Source of the DNA: Pseudomonas sp. MWU15-20650
GTDB lineage: Bacteria > Pseudomonadota > Gammaproteobacteria > Pseudomonadales > Pseudomonadaceae
Assembly: GCF_023242475.1 (NCBI RefSeq)
Contig: NZ_JALJFG010000029.1
Coordinates: forward strand, 18,839-82,838
Length of the DNA stretch: 64,000 bases
Reading direction: 5' to 3'
In this document: one piece after another, positions 1 through 11,716 of the stretch
Layout of the letters: every line of letters starts with the position of its first letter
How positions within the stretch are numbered: position 1 is the stretch's first letter
Notes under the pieces: generated by a model
The model's input: the letters and a program-made list of their open reading frames with translations, nothing else
Told to the model about the DNA's origin: nothing
Database searches by the model: none
Position numbers and translations under genes: made by a program

Positions 1-609
1 ACGGGGATTCCCAGCGACACCTTCGAACGCATTTTCGAACCGTTCTTTACCACCAAGGCGGTTGGCAAAGGCACTGGGCTGGGCTTGTCCCAGGTGTTTG
101 GCTTCGCCAAGCAATCGGGCGGCAATATCGATGTGGCCAGTACTGTCGGCCAGGGCACGGTGTTTACCCTGTACCTGCCACAAGTCGACAGCCAAGAGGC
201 ACCGCCCTTACCCGTCGCTGAACCGCTCATCCCCCTGCCGGGAAACGTCCGACAGCATGTGCTGATTGTGGAAGACAACCTGGAGGTGGGACGTTTCGCC
301 AGCCAGATCCTGCAGGACCTGGGCTACCAGACCACCTGGGCCACCGATGCCCAGCAGGCACTGGCCCTTGCTGGTGAGGACGCCACGGCGTTCGACGCGA
401 TTTTCTCGGACGTGGTGATGCCGGGGATGACAGGCGTGGCGATGGCCAAGGTATTGCGCCAGCGCCGTCCGACGCTGCCGGTGGTGCTCACTTCCGGCTA
501 CAGCGAAGAACTGGCCGACAGTGGCTACGACGGCTTCGAGTTCCTGGCCAAACCCTACTCCGCCGACCAGGTCGCCCGGATCCTGGCCAAGGCCATCCCC
601 CGAGACTGA
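1..609 (+). CDS. Hybrid sensor histidine kinase / response regulator, 3' end only
   Basis: The reading frame is open from the first base, so this is the C-terminal 202 residues of a longer protein whose start lies outside the window. Residues 1-60 carry the end of a HATPase_c domain: an F-box-like FEPFFTTK, then the G2 box GKGTGLGLSQV, then GTVFTLYLP. After a short linker comes a receiver domain (about 80-200) with the acidic pocket VEDN, the phospho-acceptor Asp at about residue 137 (SDVVMPG), a switch Ser (LTSGYS) and the conserved Lys (FLAKPYS). This is the usual layout of a hybrid kinase that phosphorylates its own receiver. The sensory input and H-box are not visible, so the signal is unknown. 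The diguanylate cyclase ahead converges on it with an 8-bp gap. Confidence 0.9.
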   Translation, partial: TGIPSDTFERIFEPFFTTKAVGKGTGLGLSQVFGFAKQSGGNIDVASTVGQGTVFTLYLPQVDSQEAPPLPVAEPLIPLPGNVRQHVLIVEDNLEVGRFASQILQDLGYQTTWATDAQQALALAGEDATAFDAIFSDVVMPGMTGVAMAKVLRQRRPTLPVVLTSGYSEELADSGYDGFEFLAKPYSADQVARILAKAIPRD

Positions 610-617
610 ACGACCGC

Positions 618-1826
618 CTACCGAGCCACCACCACCTGGTTACGCCCTTGGGCCTTGGCACGGTACAACGCCTTGTCGGCGCTGTTCATCAGGCCGTGCA
701 GGTCCAGGTCACGGCCCTGGGTCGACGCCACGCCGAGGCTGGCGGTCAGGCCCCGCACCGGCTCCAGCTTCAGGCCGGCAATCGCCGCGATCAACTGCTC
801 TGCGGTATCGCGCGCGTTCTCCAGTGAAGTGTTGGCCAGCAGCACGCCAAACTCTTCGCCGCCCAGTCGACCGTAGACATCGGCCTGGCGAAACGAGGCG
901 CTGATCACCCCACCAACCTGGCGCAATACGTCGTCACCGGCCTGGTGGCCATAGGTGTCGTTGACATCCTTGAAGTGGTCCATGTCCAGTATGAGCGCGC
1001 ACAACGGTTGCTGGCTCTGACGGCACTGCGCATACAGCAGCCGCGCCTGTTCGAAAAAAGCGTGCCGGTTCATCAGCCCGGTGAGTTCATCAGTCTGTGC
1101 GGCAAGGGTGGAAATCGTGTGAGCCCGTTCCATTTGCCGGGTAAGGCGAAAGGCTTTTTCCAGCGCATCGGAGAGTTTGCGCGTGGCACTCACCACGAAG
1201 CTCGAAAACACCAGCACCGCAATCGCCACGCCGACCTGCATGGACGAAGGCTGGAACAGCAACCACAGCGTACACGGCAGCAGCACCAGGGCCATGGCCC
1301 CCAGCGTCATGTAGCGATAGGCCGAATAACAGGACACCGCACTGACCGACATGCCCACCGCAAACAGGATGACCAGCACCTGGGACACCCGGTCATCGTG
1401 GGGCATGAGCGCGAATGCGCCGATCCCCCAGATCCCGGCCGACAACATTAGCGTGACCCAGTAACGACGCTCCCAGCGCTGCGGCGTGCGCTCGCTGTCT
1501 GGGCTGCGAAACCAGTCCATGAACATCTTGAGCCGTAACAGGGAAGAACCCGCCAGCACCATCAGCCACACCTGCATGACCGGGTGGTCAAAACGATCCC
1601 AGCACAGCCAGCACAGCATCACGGCGGCCAGGTAACTGCCGAAAATGGCGGAGAACGATTGTCGAAACAGCTGGTGCAGACGGTCCGTTCGCACCTGCTC
1701 TTCTATGACGTCATCCTGGTCCTGCGCACGGCTGAAGCTGTTCATGCAATTCGCCTGTTTCGACTGGGACGACAAGGGCAGCCATTGTGGCACCGTGCCA
1801 GCAGTCAGAACAACTGCGTCCAGCAC
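618..1826 (-). CDS. Membrane-bound diguanylate cyclase (GGDEF)
   Basis: A 402-residue protein. The N-terminal half (about 55-215) is a series of hydrophobic segments consistent with five or six membrane helices. The C-terminal 170 residues are a GGDEF domain with an intact active site (GGEEF) and an RxxD inhibitory site (RQAD) five residues before it, so it should make cyclic-di-GMP and be inhibited by its product. The start used is a GTG 9 bp after the glgB stop, with AAAGG upstream. An ATG at 1745 (MNSFSRAQ) is an alternative that gives 375 residues. The gene follows glgB with no room for a promoter, so it is probably co-transcribed with the glucan genes. What the membrane region senses cannot be read from the sequence. 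Confidence 0.88.
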   Translation of the reverse strand: MLDAVVLTAGTVPQWLPLSSQSKQANCMNSFSRAQDQDDVIEEQVRTDRLHQLFRQSFSAIFGSYLAAVMLCWLCWDRFDHPVMQVWLMVLAGSSLLRLKMFMDWFRSPDSERTPQRWERRYWVTLMLSAGIWGIGAFALMPHDDRVSQVLVILFAVGMSVSAVSCYSAYRYMTLGAMALVLLPCTLWLLFQPSSMQVGVAIAVLVFSSFVVSATRKLSDALEKAFRLTRQMERAHTISTLAAQTDELTGLMNRHAFFEQARLLYAQCRQSQQPLCALILDMDHFKDVNDTYGHQAGDDVLRQVGGVISASFRQADVYGRLGGEEFGVLLANTSLENARDTAEQLIAAIAGLKLEPVRGLTASLGVASTQGRDLDLHGLMNSADKALYRAKAQGRNQVVVAR

Positions 1827-1835
1827 GGTAAGCCT

Positions 1836-4069
<2,234 letters not shown>

Positions 4070-4073
<4 letters not shown>

Positions 4074-7000
4074 GACATCTCCCCCCCGCGTACAGGTTTG
4101 GATAAAGGTGTAAGCCCGCAGAGCAGGCCGTGCAAGCCTTGCAACGGCACGGGTAACCACGTCGGGCGATTTTCTGCTTCGTAGGCCACTTCGTACGCGG
4201 CCTTCTCCAGGCTGAACAACGTCAGCGCGGCCCCCTGGCCATGGCCATCCTGCCACTCATGCGCCAGTGTAGACGTCGCGGCCTGATAAGCCTGGGTAAA
4301 TGCCTGGCGGGCTTCTTTCAGGTAGCGATCCGTCACGCGCTTGCGCGCCATGTCCGCTTCTGGCGAGTGATCCACGCCTTGCACATTCAGGGCCATCGCC
4401 GCCGCATAATCAAAGGAGCGCAGCACACCACTCACATCTTTGTAGGGGCTGTGCTTGCCGCGCCGTTCATGCAACGGCCGCGCCGGTTCCCCTTCAAAGT
4501 CGATCAGGTACGCATCGCCTTTGACCACCAGCACCTGGCCCAGGTGCAAGTCACCGTGGACGCGAATCCGTAGCCCACCCAGCGTGGCTTTGGCCAACGC
4601 CTGGACCTGGCTGCCGATGGCTTTTTTCTGCGCCAGTAATTCACTGACCCGCGCCTGATCCGCCGCGTTCAATTGGGCTTGATGAAGTTTCAGTAATTGC
4701 AAGGCGCGCTCGATTTGTGCGCCCACATCCTTGGCCCAGGCTCGGGTGTCCTTGAGCGTGGTGGCCTCGGGCGTGAAGTCGGTATCTGTGGTGGGGGCCG
4801 CCAGCAGCGCGTGCATTTCTCCCAGGCGCCGGCCCAGCAACCCGGCGAAATCCGCCAACTCACCGAGGGCGTTGTAGTGCTGCTCCTGTTCGGAGGTGGC
4901 CTCGGCCAGCTCATCACGGATGGCGCGTTCCAGGTTGTTCTGGGTCCAACTCCAGGCATCGCCCTGGTTACTCAGGTAGCCCTGGGCAATCATCAGCAGG
5001 TTGTCCTGGCCTTGCCTATCGTGGCGGACCATCGAGCCCAGCAGCGGCGAGATATTCGGATAGCCGGCGGCGGTCAGGTAGGCGCTCATTTCCAGCTCCG
5101 GGTGCACCCCGGCACTGACCTTGCGAATCAGCTTGAGCACCAGGCTCTCACCCACCACCACGGAGCTGTTGGACTGCTCGGCCGACAAGTAGCGCACCGG
5201 GGATTCATCCGTCAGCGCCAACTGAGCCAAGTGCGCCGTTGCCGCAAAACGCAACTCACCTTCGCTGCAACTGAGCACCGTGTGGGCCTGCAGGGCCTGG
5301 ATCACCGCGCGGATAAAAGGCTCCAGGCTGAACGCATCCGTCACCAACCCCACTTGGCGTGTACGCCGTACCCGGGCCAGGGCCAATTGCTGCGGCAAGG
5401 CGCTGGTGAATTGGTCCTCGCCGAGAAAGCCCAACGGCAGTTGATAACGGCTGGTTTGGCCACCGCTGCTGACATCCATTTCACTGAGCAGCACCGGATG
5501 CAGCGGGTCGCCAAAGCGCACGCCATACGCGATGTGCACGCTGTCGATCGCCGCGTCTTTACCGGCAAACCAACGGCGCTTGGGTAGCCAGGCCGGCAGC
5601 GACGTACGCTCCAGGCTGGTGCGGCAAGGCTCCTCCAGCAACTCTTCCATGCGTTTTTTCAGCACCAGGGTGGTGAAGTCCGGCATGCTCTGCACCGGCT
5701 GCACATGCCAGCTGGGCATCTGGTTTTCCGCCGCCAGCACAAACCAATAGAAGCCGTACGGTGCCAGGGTCAGCAAGAAATTCAACTGGCCAATGGGCGG
5801 GAAGGCATTTGCGCCGAGCATCTCTACCGGCACCATGCCGGCAAAGGCCGACAGATCCAGCTCGGCCGCCTGGGCGCTGCGCGATACGTTGGCCACGCAC
5901 AGGATGATTTCGGTACGCCCGTCCTCCCCAGTGTGTTCACGGGTATAGGCCAGGATACGGCGGTTGGTCGGCGAGAGCATTTTCAGGCTGCCGCGCCCAA
6001 ACGCCTTGGACTGCTTGCGCACTGCCAGCATGCGCCGAGTCCAGTTCAGCAGCGAGTGTGGGTCTTGGGCCTGGGTCTCGACGTTGACCGACTGATAACC
6101 ATATTGCGGGTCCATGATCGGCGGCAGCACCAGGCTAGCCGGGTCGGCGCGGGAGAAGCCGCCATTGCGGTCGATGGACCATTGCATTGGCGTGCGCACA
6201 CCGTCGCGGTCACCCAGGTAGATATTGTCGCCCATGCCAATTTCATCGCCGTAATACAAGGTCGGCGTACCCGGCATCGACAGCAGCAGGCTATTGAGTA
6301 ACTCGACCCGCCGGCGATCACGCTCCATCAGCGGCGCCAGGCGCCGACGAATGCCCAGGTTGATGCGGGCGCGACGGTCAGCCGCGTAGTAGTTCCACAG
6401 GTAGTCGCGCTCTTTGTCGGTGACCATTTCCAAGGTCAATTCATCGTGGTTGCGCAGGAAAATCGCCCATTGGCAGTTGGCGGGAATCTCCGGGGTCTGG
6501 CGCAAAATATCGGTGATAGGGAAGCGATCTTCCTGGGCCAAGGCCATGTACATACGCGGCATCAACGGGAAGTGAAACGCCATATGGCACTCATCACCGT
6601 CGTCGCCTTTTTTGTCACCGAAGTACAACTGAGTGTCTTCCGGCCATTGGTTCGCTTCGGCCAGCAGCATGCGGTCGGGGTAATGGGCGTCGATTTCGGC
6701 GCGGATCTGTTTGAGTACAGCGTGGGTTTCGGGGAGGTTTTCGTTGTGGGTGCCGTCGCGCTCGATCAGGTAAGGGATGGCGTCCAGGCGCAGGCCGTCG
6801 ATGCCCATGTCCAGCCAGTAGCGCATCACCGACAGCACGGCTTTCATGACTTGCGGGTTATCGAAGTTGAGGTCGGGCTGGTGAGAATAGAAGCGGTGCC
6901 AGAAGTACTGGCCGGCGACCGGGTCCCAGGTCCAGTTGGACTTCTCGGTATCGAGGAAGATGATGCGGGTACCGTCGTACTTCTGGTCATCATCGGACCA

Positions 7001-7417
7001 CACATAGAAGTCCCGCGCCGCCGACCCGGGCTTGGCCTTGCGTGCACGCTGGAACCAGGGATGCTGGTCGGACGTGTGGTTGATCACCAGTTCAGTGATG
7101 ACCCGCAGCCCGCGCTTGTGAGCTTCGGCGATAAAGCGCCGGGCGTCGGCCAGGGTTCCGTAGTCGCTGTGCACGCCACGGTATTCGGCAATATCGTAGC
7201 CATCATCACGGCGTGGCGAAGGGTAGAACGGCAACAGCCAGAGGGTGTTCACGCCGAGGTCGGCAATGTAGTCAAGTTTGGCGATCAGGCCAGGAAAATC
7301 ACCGATGCCGTCGTTGTTGGAGTCGAAATAGGATTTGACGTGAACCTGGTAGATCACCGCGTCTTTGTACCAGAGCGGGTCTTTGATGAAGGTGGCCGCC
7401 TTGGGTTTCTTCGCCAT
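4070..7417 (-). CDS. treS: Trehalose synthase-maltokinase fusion (TreS-Pep2)
   Basis: A 1115-residue fusion. Residues about 15-550 are a GH13 trehalose synthase that interconverts maltose and trehalose: YQVHVKSYFDSNNDGIGDF at the start, nucleophile Asp near 212 (GLRLDAIPYL), Glu in LLAEANQW and Asp in FLRNHDELTLE. From about residue 605 (WLPKRRWFAGKD) the protein is a maltokinase with the kinase-like signatures HGDLHLGQ (near 953) and YLIDFEGEP. Together the halves turn trehalose into maltose 1-phosphate, the donor used by GlgE. The start at 7417 has an AGGAG site. The frame extends to 7501 but the extra residues have no homology pattern. The gene lies between glgE and glgB in one transcription unit and its stop overlaps the glgB start. 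Confidence 0.95.
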
Positions 7418-7526
7418 TGGAAACTCCTGAATACTCAAAAAAACGTGCAGGCCCAACCCGGTCGATGTGGGAGGGATCAAGCCCCAATTCCTGTCAGTCA
7501 AGCGCTATAACGAGCAACCGGTAACC

Positions 7527-7640
7527 TGTGGCGAGCGGGCTCGTCCCGCGTTGGGCTGCGCAGCAGCCCCAAAAGCTGTCTCTGCGGAGTATCGGGTACA
7601 CCGCATGCGGCCTTCTTTGAGGCGTGCCCCCTCCCACATT
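7527..7640. repeat. REP-type repeat cluster between glgE and treS
   Basis: This stretch holds GTGGCGAGCGGGCTCGTCCC, then TTGGGCTGCGCAGCAGCCCC, a hairpin-forming pair typical of fluorescens-group REP sequences, and ends with a half-copy of the other REP type (CCCCCTCCCACATT). The 30 bases before it (from about 7493) closely resemble those before the repeat at 57598 (CAGTCA, then GCTA, then AGCAACCG, TAACC), so the element is longer than its hairpin. Lying between glgE and treS, it may influence mRNA stability within the operon. Confidence 0.75.
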
Positions 7641-7655
7641 CGATTCGTGCCTGAA

Positions 7656-9644
7656 TTAAGAGGTGGTAATGCGCCAGATCCCAAACGGCATCTGCGGCTC
7701 TATGCGCATCCATTGGGTCTTGCCGTACCAGGTCCAGCGGTGGCCGTTCATCAAGTCTTCACCCTGGGTCTGGGCGTCGTCCGGCAAGCCCATTTCCCAC
7801 AGCGGTAATTCAAAGTGGGCTTCCTGGGCGTTGTAAGGGTCGAGGTTGACAGCCACCAGGATGAAGTTGCTGCCATCCTCACTGCGCTTGCCGAAATACA
7901 GGATGTTGTCGTTCCAGGCGTTGTAGAGCTTCAACCCCAAGTGCGTGTGCAACGCCGGGTTCTGCCGGCGAATACGGTTGAGCTGGGCGATCTCGGCAAT
8001 GATGTTGCCGGCGGCGGTGAAATCCCGCGGGCGGATCTCGTATTTCTCCGAGTCCAGATACTCCTCTTTACCCGGCACCGGCGCGGCTTCGCACAGCTCA
8101 AAGCCGGAATACATGCCCCACAGGCCCGAGCCCATGGTGGCCAGCGCGGCGCGGATCAAGAAGCCCGGGCGACCGGACTCATGCAGGAAGCCGGGGTTGA
8201 TATCCGGCGTATTGACGAAAAAGTTCGGCCGGAAACAGTCGCGCCAGGGCGACTGGTTCAACTGGCTGAAATATTCGCTCAGTTCCGCCTTGGTATTACG
8301 CCAGGTGAAGTAGGTATAGCTCTGGGAATAGCCGACCTTGCCCAGGCGCGCCATCATCGCCGGCGTGGTGAAGGCTTCGGCGAGGAAAATCACCTCAGGG
8401 TACTTGGCACGCACATCGCTGATCAGCCATTGCCAGAACGGCAGCGGCTTGGTGTGGGGGTTATCGACACGAAAGGTCTTGACGCCCTCTTCCACCCAGC
8501 CCACCACGATGTCGCGCAACTCGGTCCACAAGCTTGGAATGGAGTCCGCCGCGTAGAAGTCGACGTTGACGATGTCCTGGTACTTTTTCGGCGGGTTTTC
8601 CGCGTATTTGATCGTGCCGTCCGGGCGCCAGTTGAACCAGCCCGGGTGTTGCTTGAGCCACGGATGGTCCTGGGAGCACTGGATGGCGAAGTCCAGGGCG
8701 ATTTCCAGGCCGTGGTCGGCGGCGGCTTTTACCAGCCGGCGGAAATCGTCGCGGCTGCCCAATTGCGGATGAATCGCCTCATGACCGCCCTCCTCGCTGC
8801 CGATGGCATACGGGCTCCCCGGATCATCGGGGCCTGCGTTCAGGGCGTTGTTGCGCCCCTTGCGGTGGCTGCGGCCGATGGGGTGGATCGGGGGGAAGTA
8901 CAGCACGTCGAAGCCCATGTCATGGATCATCGACAGGCGCGAATGCACGTCGTCAAAGGTACCGTGGCGCGCCGGATCATCGGTGATCGAGCGCGGAAAC
9001 AGCTCATACCAACTGGCAAATTGCGCGCGCTCACGTTCCACATCAATCGGGTAAACGCTGCTGACGCTCAAATAGGCACGGTGGTCGGCCTGGGTCATCA
9101 ACTGTGCACTGTCTGCGTGCAGGAACTGGGCAACCTGCTCGGTTTCCAGCAGGCCGGAGAGCTCGTGATGCAGCAGCATCAGCCTGTCACGCAGCTCATT
9201 GTCGCTGCGCTCGGCGGCCTGCAATACCAGGCTGCGCCCTTCCTGCAACTCCAGACTGACCGGCACCCCGGCTTCATGTTTCTTGCGCAGTTCGTAACAG
9301 AAGCTGGCGAAGGTATCGATCCACGCCTCGATACAGAACTCGTGCGGGCCTTGGGCGGTGACGGTAAACCCGCCCTCCCAGCCGTTGTTGCCGACGTCGG
9401 CCATGACCGCGCTATGCCAGCTTTCATCCCCAAGCCTGCGCCAACGAATCAGCACCGCCAGCGTGTCGTGACCATCGGCGAACACCGTGCTGGTGACATT
9501 GATCCGCTGGCCTACCACCGCCTTGACCGCAAACGCCCCGCCGTCGATCACCGGTGTGGTGCTTTCGATGGCGATCCTGGGCAACAGCAGTGCCTGCGAC
9601 AGTGGCAATACGGCGTCTTCTGGCCTCAGTGTTTCAGCAGTCAT
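7656..9644 (-). CDS. glgE: Alpha-1,4-glucan:maltose-1-phosphate maltosyltransferase GlgE
   Basis: A 662-residue GH13 subfamily 3 enzyme that extends alpha-1,4-glucan by transferring maltose from maltose 1-phosphate, releasing phosphate. The N-terminal beta domain (about 20-130) precedes a four-helix insertion and the barrel, which starts near WYELFPRS. The expected nucleophile is Asp394 (FRVDNPHTKPLPFW) and the general acid is Glu423 (FLAEAFTTPAM); both positions match the numbering known for Streptomyces GlgE. The donor-binding loop after DNPHTKP is present. The ATG at 9644 follows AAGGGGAAG. It is the first gene of glgE-treS-glgB and has an AlgU-type promoter about 90 bp upstream, which fits a stress-induced glucan and trehalose pathway. 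Confidence 0.96.
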   Translation of the reverse strand: MTAETLRPEDAVLPLSQALLLPRIAIESTTPVIDGGAFAVKAVVGQRINVTSTVFADGHDTLAVLIRWRRLGDESWHSAVMADVGNNGWEGGFTVTAQGPHEFCIEAWIDTFASFCYELRKKHEAGVPVSLELQEGRSLVLQAAERSDNELRDRLMLLHHELSGLLETEQVAQFLHADSAQLMTQADHRAYLSVSSVYPIDVERERAQFASWYELFPRSITDDPARHGTFDDVHSRLSMIHDMGFDVLYFPPIHPIGRSHRKGRNNALNAGPDDPGSPYAIGSEEGGHEAIHPQLGSRDDFRRLVKAAADHGLEIALDFAIQCSQDHPWLKQHPGWFNWRPDGTIKYAENPPKKYQDIVNVDFYAADSIPSLWTELRDIVVGWVEEGVKTFRVDNPHTKPLPFWQWLISDVRAKYPEVIFLAEAFTTPAMMARLGKVGYSQSYTYFTWRNTKAELSEYFSQLNQSPWRDCFRPNFFVNTPDINPGFLHESGRPGFLIRAALATMGSGLWGMYSGFELCEAAPVPGKEEYLDSEKYEIRPRDFTAAGNIIAEIAQLNRIRRQNPALHTHLGLKLYNAWNDNILYFGKRSEDGSNFILVAVNLDPYNAQEAHFELPLWEMGLPDDAQTQGEDLMNGHRWTWYGKTQWMRIEPQMPFGIWRITTS

Positions 9645-9735
9645 CGAGCATCTTCCCCTTACGCCCCGTGGACGCTCTTTGCTTGATCCGATTTGTTCAG
9701 TGGGCCGAGCGTTCCCTGAGCAGGGCCGTATTAGG

Positions 9736-9763
9736 TCCGAGCCCGGGGCTTGATCAAAAGTTC
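9736..9763 (-). promoter_or_regulatory. Probable AlgU (sigma-22/RpoE-type) promoter of glgE
   Basis: Reading the minus strand, GAACTT (9758-9763) is followed 17 bases later by TCGGA (9736-9740). This matches the known AlgU consensus GAACTT-N16/17-TCTGA with one mismatch. It lies about 90 bp upstream of the glgE start on the correct strand. Osmotic and envelope-stress control of this pathway is known in Pseudomonas; the assignment here rests on the motif and position only. Confidence 0.55.
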
Positions 9764-9780
9764 AGGTGGATATGCCGCCA

Positions 9781-9805
9781 CTGGGCGGGGAATCAATTCC
9801 CCCAG
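9781..9805. other. Inverted repeat between glgE and the proline-rich gene
   Basis: GGGGAAT (9787-9793) and ATTCCCC (9796-9802) form a 2-base-loop dyad, with CTGG/CCAG outside giving an imperfect extension. It sits 48 bp before the start of the proline-rich gene and upstream of the glgE promoter, so it could be an operator for either divergent gene or a hairpin in the short gene's leader. Confidence 0.35.
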
Positions 9806-9849
9806 GCCACTGTCCACCGATAGAGCAAAGCACAAAGGAGGCCACAGCG

Positions 9850-10014
9850 ATGAATATCCCGATCCCGGCGCAAACCCCTGACCCGAATATCGACAAACCC
9901 ACGCTGCCGCCCAGCGAGCCGGCCCCGGTGCCTGAGCAGGAACCGCCGGAAAACGACCCACCTGCCGTGGAAGAACCGCCGACGACCATCCCCCCTGTGA
10001 TCGTCACCCAATGA
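9850..10014 (+). CDS. Small proline-rich acidic protein (54 aa)
   Basis: The start is fixed by an excellent ribosome binding site, AAAGGAGG, ending 8 bases before ATG. The 54-residue product is about one third proline and rich in Glu and Asp, with repeated EPP/PAP patterns, no predicted helix, no signal peptide and no cysteine. It is probably intrinsically disordered. It is divergent from glgE with about 205 bp between the starts, and its stop overlaps the start of a 28-codon frame (ATGA). I do not recognise a family, and no function is assigned. The strong Shine-Dalgarno and biased composition argue that it is translated. Confidence 0.6.
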   Translation: MNIPIPAQTPDPNIDKPTLPPSEPAPVPEQEPPENDPPAVEEPPTTIPPVIVTQ

Positions 10015-10097
10015 CTATGGACATTGCCAAGGCCATGTCCTGCGTGGACTTGGGCAGTGACCGGATCTACATCACCAAGCCTGGTTCGGCGATTTAG
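10011..10097 (+). CDS. Possible 28-residue peptide overlapping the proline-rich gene
   Basis: An ATG in the ATGA overlap with the preceding stop opens a 28-codon frame containing MDIAKAMSCVDLGSDRIYIT. The sequence looks protein-like (balanced residues, no biased repeats) and could be translated by coupling to the upstream gene, but there is no independent ribosome binding site. It could equally be a remnant. It ends directly against the Anr-like box of ccoG. Confidence 0.25.
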   Translation: MTMDIAKAMSCVDLGSDRIYITKPGSAI

Positions 10098-10111
10098 TTG
10101 ATCTGTATCAG
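10098..10111 (+). promoter_or_regulatory. Anr/Fnr-type box upstream of ccoG
   Basis: TTGAT-CTGT-ATCAG matches the Anr/Fnr consensus TTGAT-N4-ATCAA at 9 of 10 defined positions. It lies 171 bp before the ccoG start. ccoG genes are commonly induced at low oxygen with cbb3 oxidase assembly, so Anr control fits. Confidence 0.5.
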
Positions 10112-10127
10112 CCCATACGCTATCCCA

Positions 10128-10154
10128 CTGCACCCCACAGGCCACGGGGTGCAG
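10128..10154 (+). terminator. Hairpin between the proline-rich gene and ccoG
   Basis: CTGCACCCC (10128-10136) and GGGGTGCAG (10146-10154) form a perfect 9-bp stem with a 9-base loop. No T-run follows, so it may end the small upstream genes in a Rho-assisted way or be part of the ccoG leader. Confidence 0.35.
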
Positions 10155-10281
10155 CACATTGTCGCAGGGGTGCATCGAAGCCTCATCTGATCCGCTTTTT
10201 ATCGGCCTACCTGAGTCTGTTATGCAAACAGAGCGCCCGGCATAGTTCATTGGCCTGATGGAGGCTGATGAGCGAACGACC

Positions 10282-11691
10282 ATGAGCGAAAGAATCCCAA
10301 CCGTGGAAACCTTTGAGCCCATACACCCAAAGAAGGTGAAGGCCAAATCCAGTGACAACCTGATCCATACCCGCAGTTTCACCGGCCTGTTCCGCACCTT
10401 GCGTGTCAGCGGTGCCGCTGTGCTGTTCCTGGCCTTTTTTGGCACCGTATGGCTGAACTGGGATGGGCGCCAAGCCGTGTTGTGGGACCTGGCTGAAAGC
10501 AAATTCCACATTTTTGGCGCCACCTTCTGGCCCCAGGATTTCATCCTGCTGTCGGCGCTGCTGATCATCTGCGCCTTTGGCCTGTTTGCAATCACGGTAT
10601 TCGCCGGCCGCGTGTGGTGTGGCTACACCTGCCCGCAGAGCTCGTTTACCTGGCTCTTCATGTGGTGCGAAAAAATCACTGAGGGCGAGCGCAACCAACG
10701 CATCAAGCTGCAAGCGGCGCCCTGGAGCCTGGACAAACTGGCGCGGCGCTCGGCCAAACATACGTTGTGGCTGGGCATCAGTGTGCTGACGGGGCTGACC
10801 TTTGTCGGCTACTTCACGCCCATCCGCCCCCTGGCCGTCGAGCTGCTGACGTGGCAAATGGGCGGTGTGAGCCTGTTCTGGGTGCTGTTTTTTACCGGTG
10901 CCACCTACCTTAATGCCGGCTGGTTGCGTGAAGCGGTGTGTATGCATATGTGCCCGTATGCCCGTTTCCAGAGTGTGATGTTTGATAAAGACACCCTGAC
11001 TATTTCCTACGACGCTGCCCGTGGCGAACGCCGTGGCCCGCGTAAGCGAGAAGTGCAGCCAGCGGACGTCGGTCTGGGCGACTGCATCGATTGCCAGCTG
11101 TGCGTGCAGGTGTGCCCCACCGGCATCGATATTCGTGACGGCCTGCAAATGGAATGCATCGGTTGCGCGGCGTGCATCGACGCCTGCGATTCGATCATGG
11201 ACAAAATGGGCTATGCCCGTGGCCTGGTGAGCTATACCAGCGAACACCAACTGCAAGGCGGCAAGCCCCAACTGCTCAGGCCACGCCTGATCGGCTACAG
11301 TGCCGTGTTGCTGGTGATGATCGCGGCCTTGGTGGTGGCCTTGATTGAGCGGCCGATGGTGTCGCTGGACGTCACCAAGGACCGTGGCATGTTCCGTGAA
11401 AACAGCCAGGGTTTGATCGAAAACATCTACAGCCTCAAGGTCATCAACAAGACCCAGCAACGCCAGGACTACCGCCTGGAGCTGGTCGATGCCGAGGGTT
11501 TCCAGTTACAAGGCACGACCCAGATCAGCCTGGCCCCCGGGGAAATCAGTGATGTGCCCGTGTCGGTGGCACTGCTGGCCGACAAGCCGGCGAGCAGTTC
11601 ACAGACACTGCGCTTCAAGGTCACCGACGTGGATGAGCCCTGGATCTACAGCGCGGCAGACAGCCGTTTTGTGGCGCCGATGAATCGCTAA
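10282..11691 (+). CDS. ccoG: Cytochrome c oxidase accessory protein CcoG (FixG/RdxA)
   Basis: A 469-residue membrane ferredoxin-like protein needed for copper handling during cbb3 oxidase assembly. About five membrane helices are visible, with VWCGYTCPQSSFTWLF after the second and CMHMCPYARFQSVMFDKDTL after the fourth. Two 4Fe-4S motifs follow: CIDCQLCVQVCP and CIGCAACIDAC. The last 110 residues form the Ig-like FixG C-terminal domain. An in-frame ATG at 10258 is possible; 10282 (MSERIPTVETFEP) was preferred because the family start fits and a five-codon frame (ATG at 10268, right after GGAGG) ends overlapping it, suggesting coupled initiation. The ccoNOPQ genes are not nearby, so this copy stands alone, with an Anr-type box upstream. 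Confidence 0.93.
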   Translation: MSERIPTVETFEPIHPKKVKAKSSDNLIHTRSFTGLFRTLRVSGAAVLFLAFFGTVWLNWDGRQAVLWDLAESKFHIFGATFWPQDFILLSALLIICAFGLFAITVFAGRVWCGYTCPQSSFTWLFMWCEKITEGERNQRIKLQAAPWSLDKLARRSAKHTLWLGISVLTGLTFVGYFTPIRPLAVELLTWQMGGVSLFWVLFFTGATYLNAGWLREAVCMHMCPYARFQSVMFDKDTLTISYDAARGERRGPRKREVQPADVGLGDCIDCQLCVQVCPTGIDIRDGLQMECIGCAACIDACDSIMDKMGYARGLVSYTSEHQLQGGKPQLLRPRLIGYSAVLLVMIAALVVALIERPMVSLDVTKDRGMFRENSQGLIENIYSLKVINKTQQRQDYRLELVDAEGFQLQGTTQISLAPGEISDVPVSVALLADKPASSSQTLRFKVTDVDEPWIYSAADSRFVAPMNR

Positions 11692-11716
11692 GACTGAACA
11701 ATTGTTTAAGGCAACC

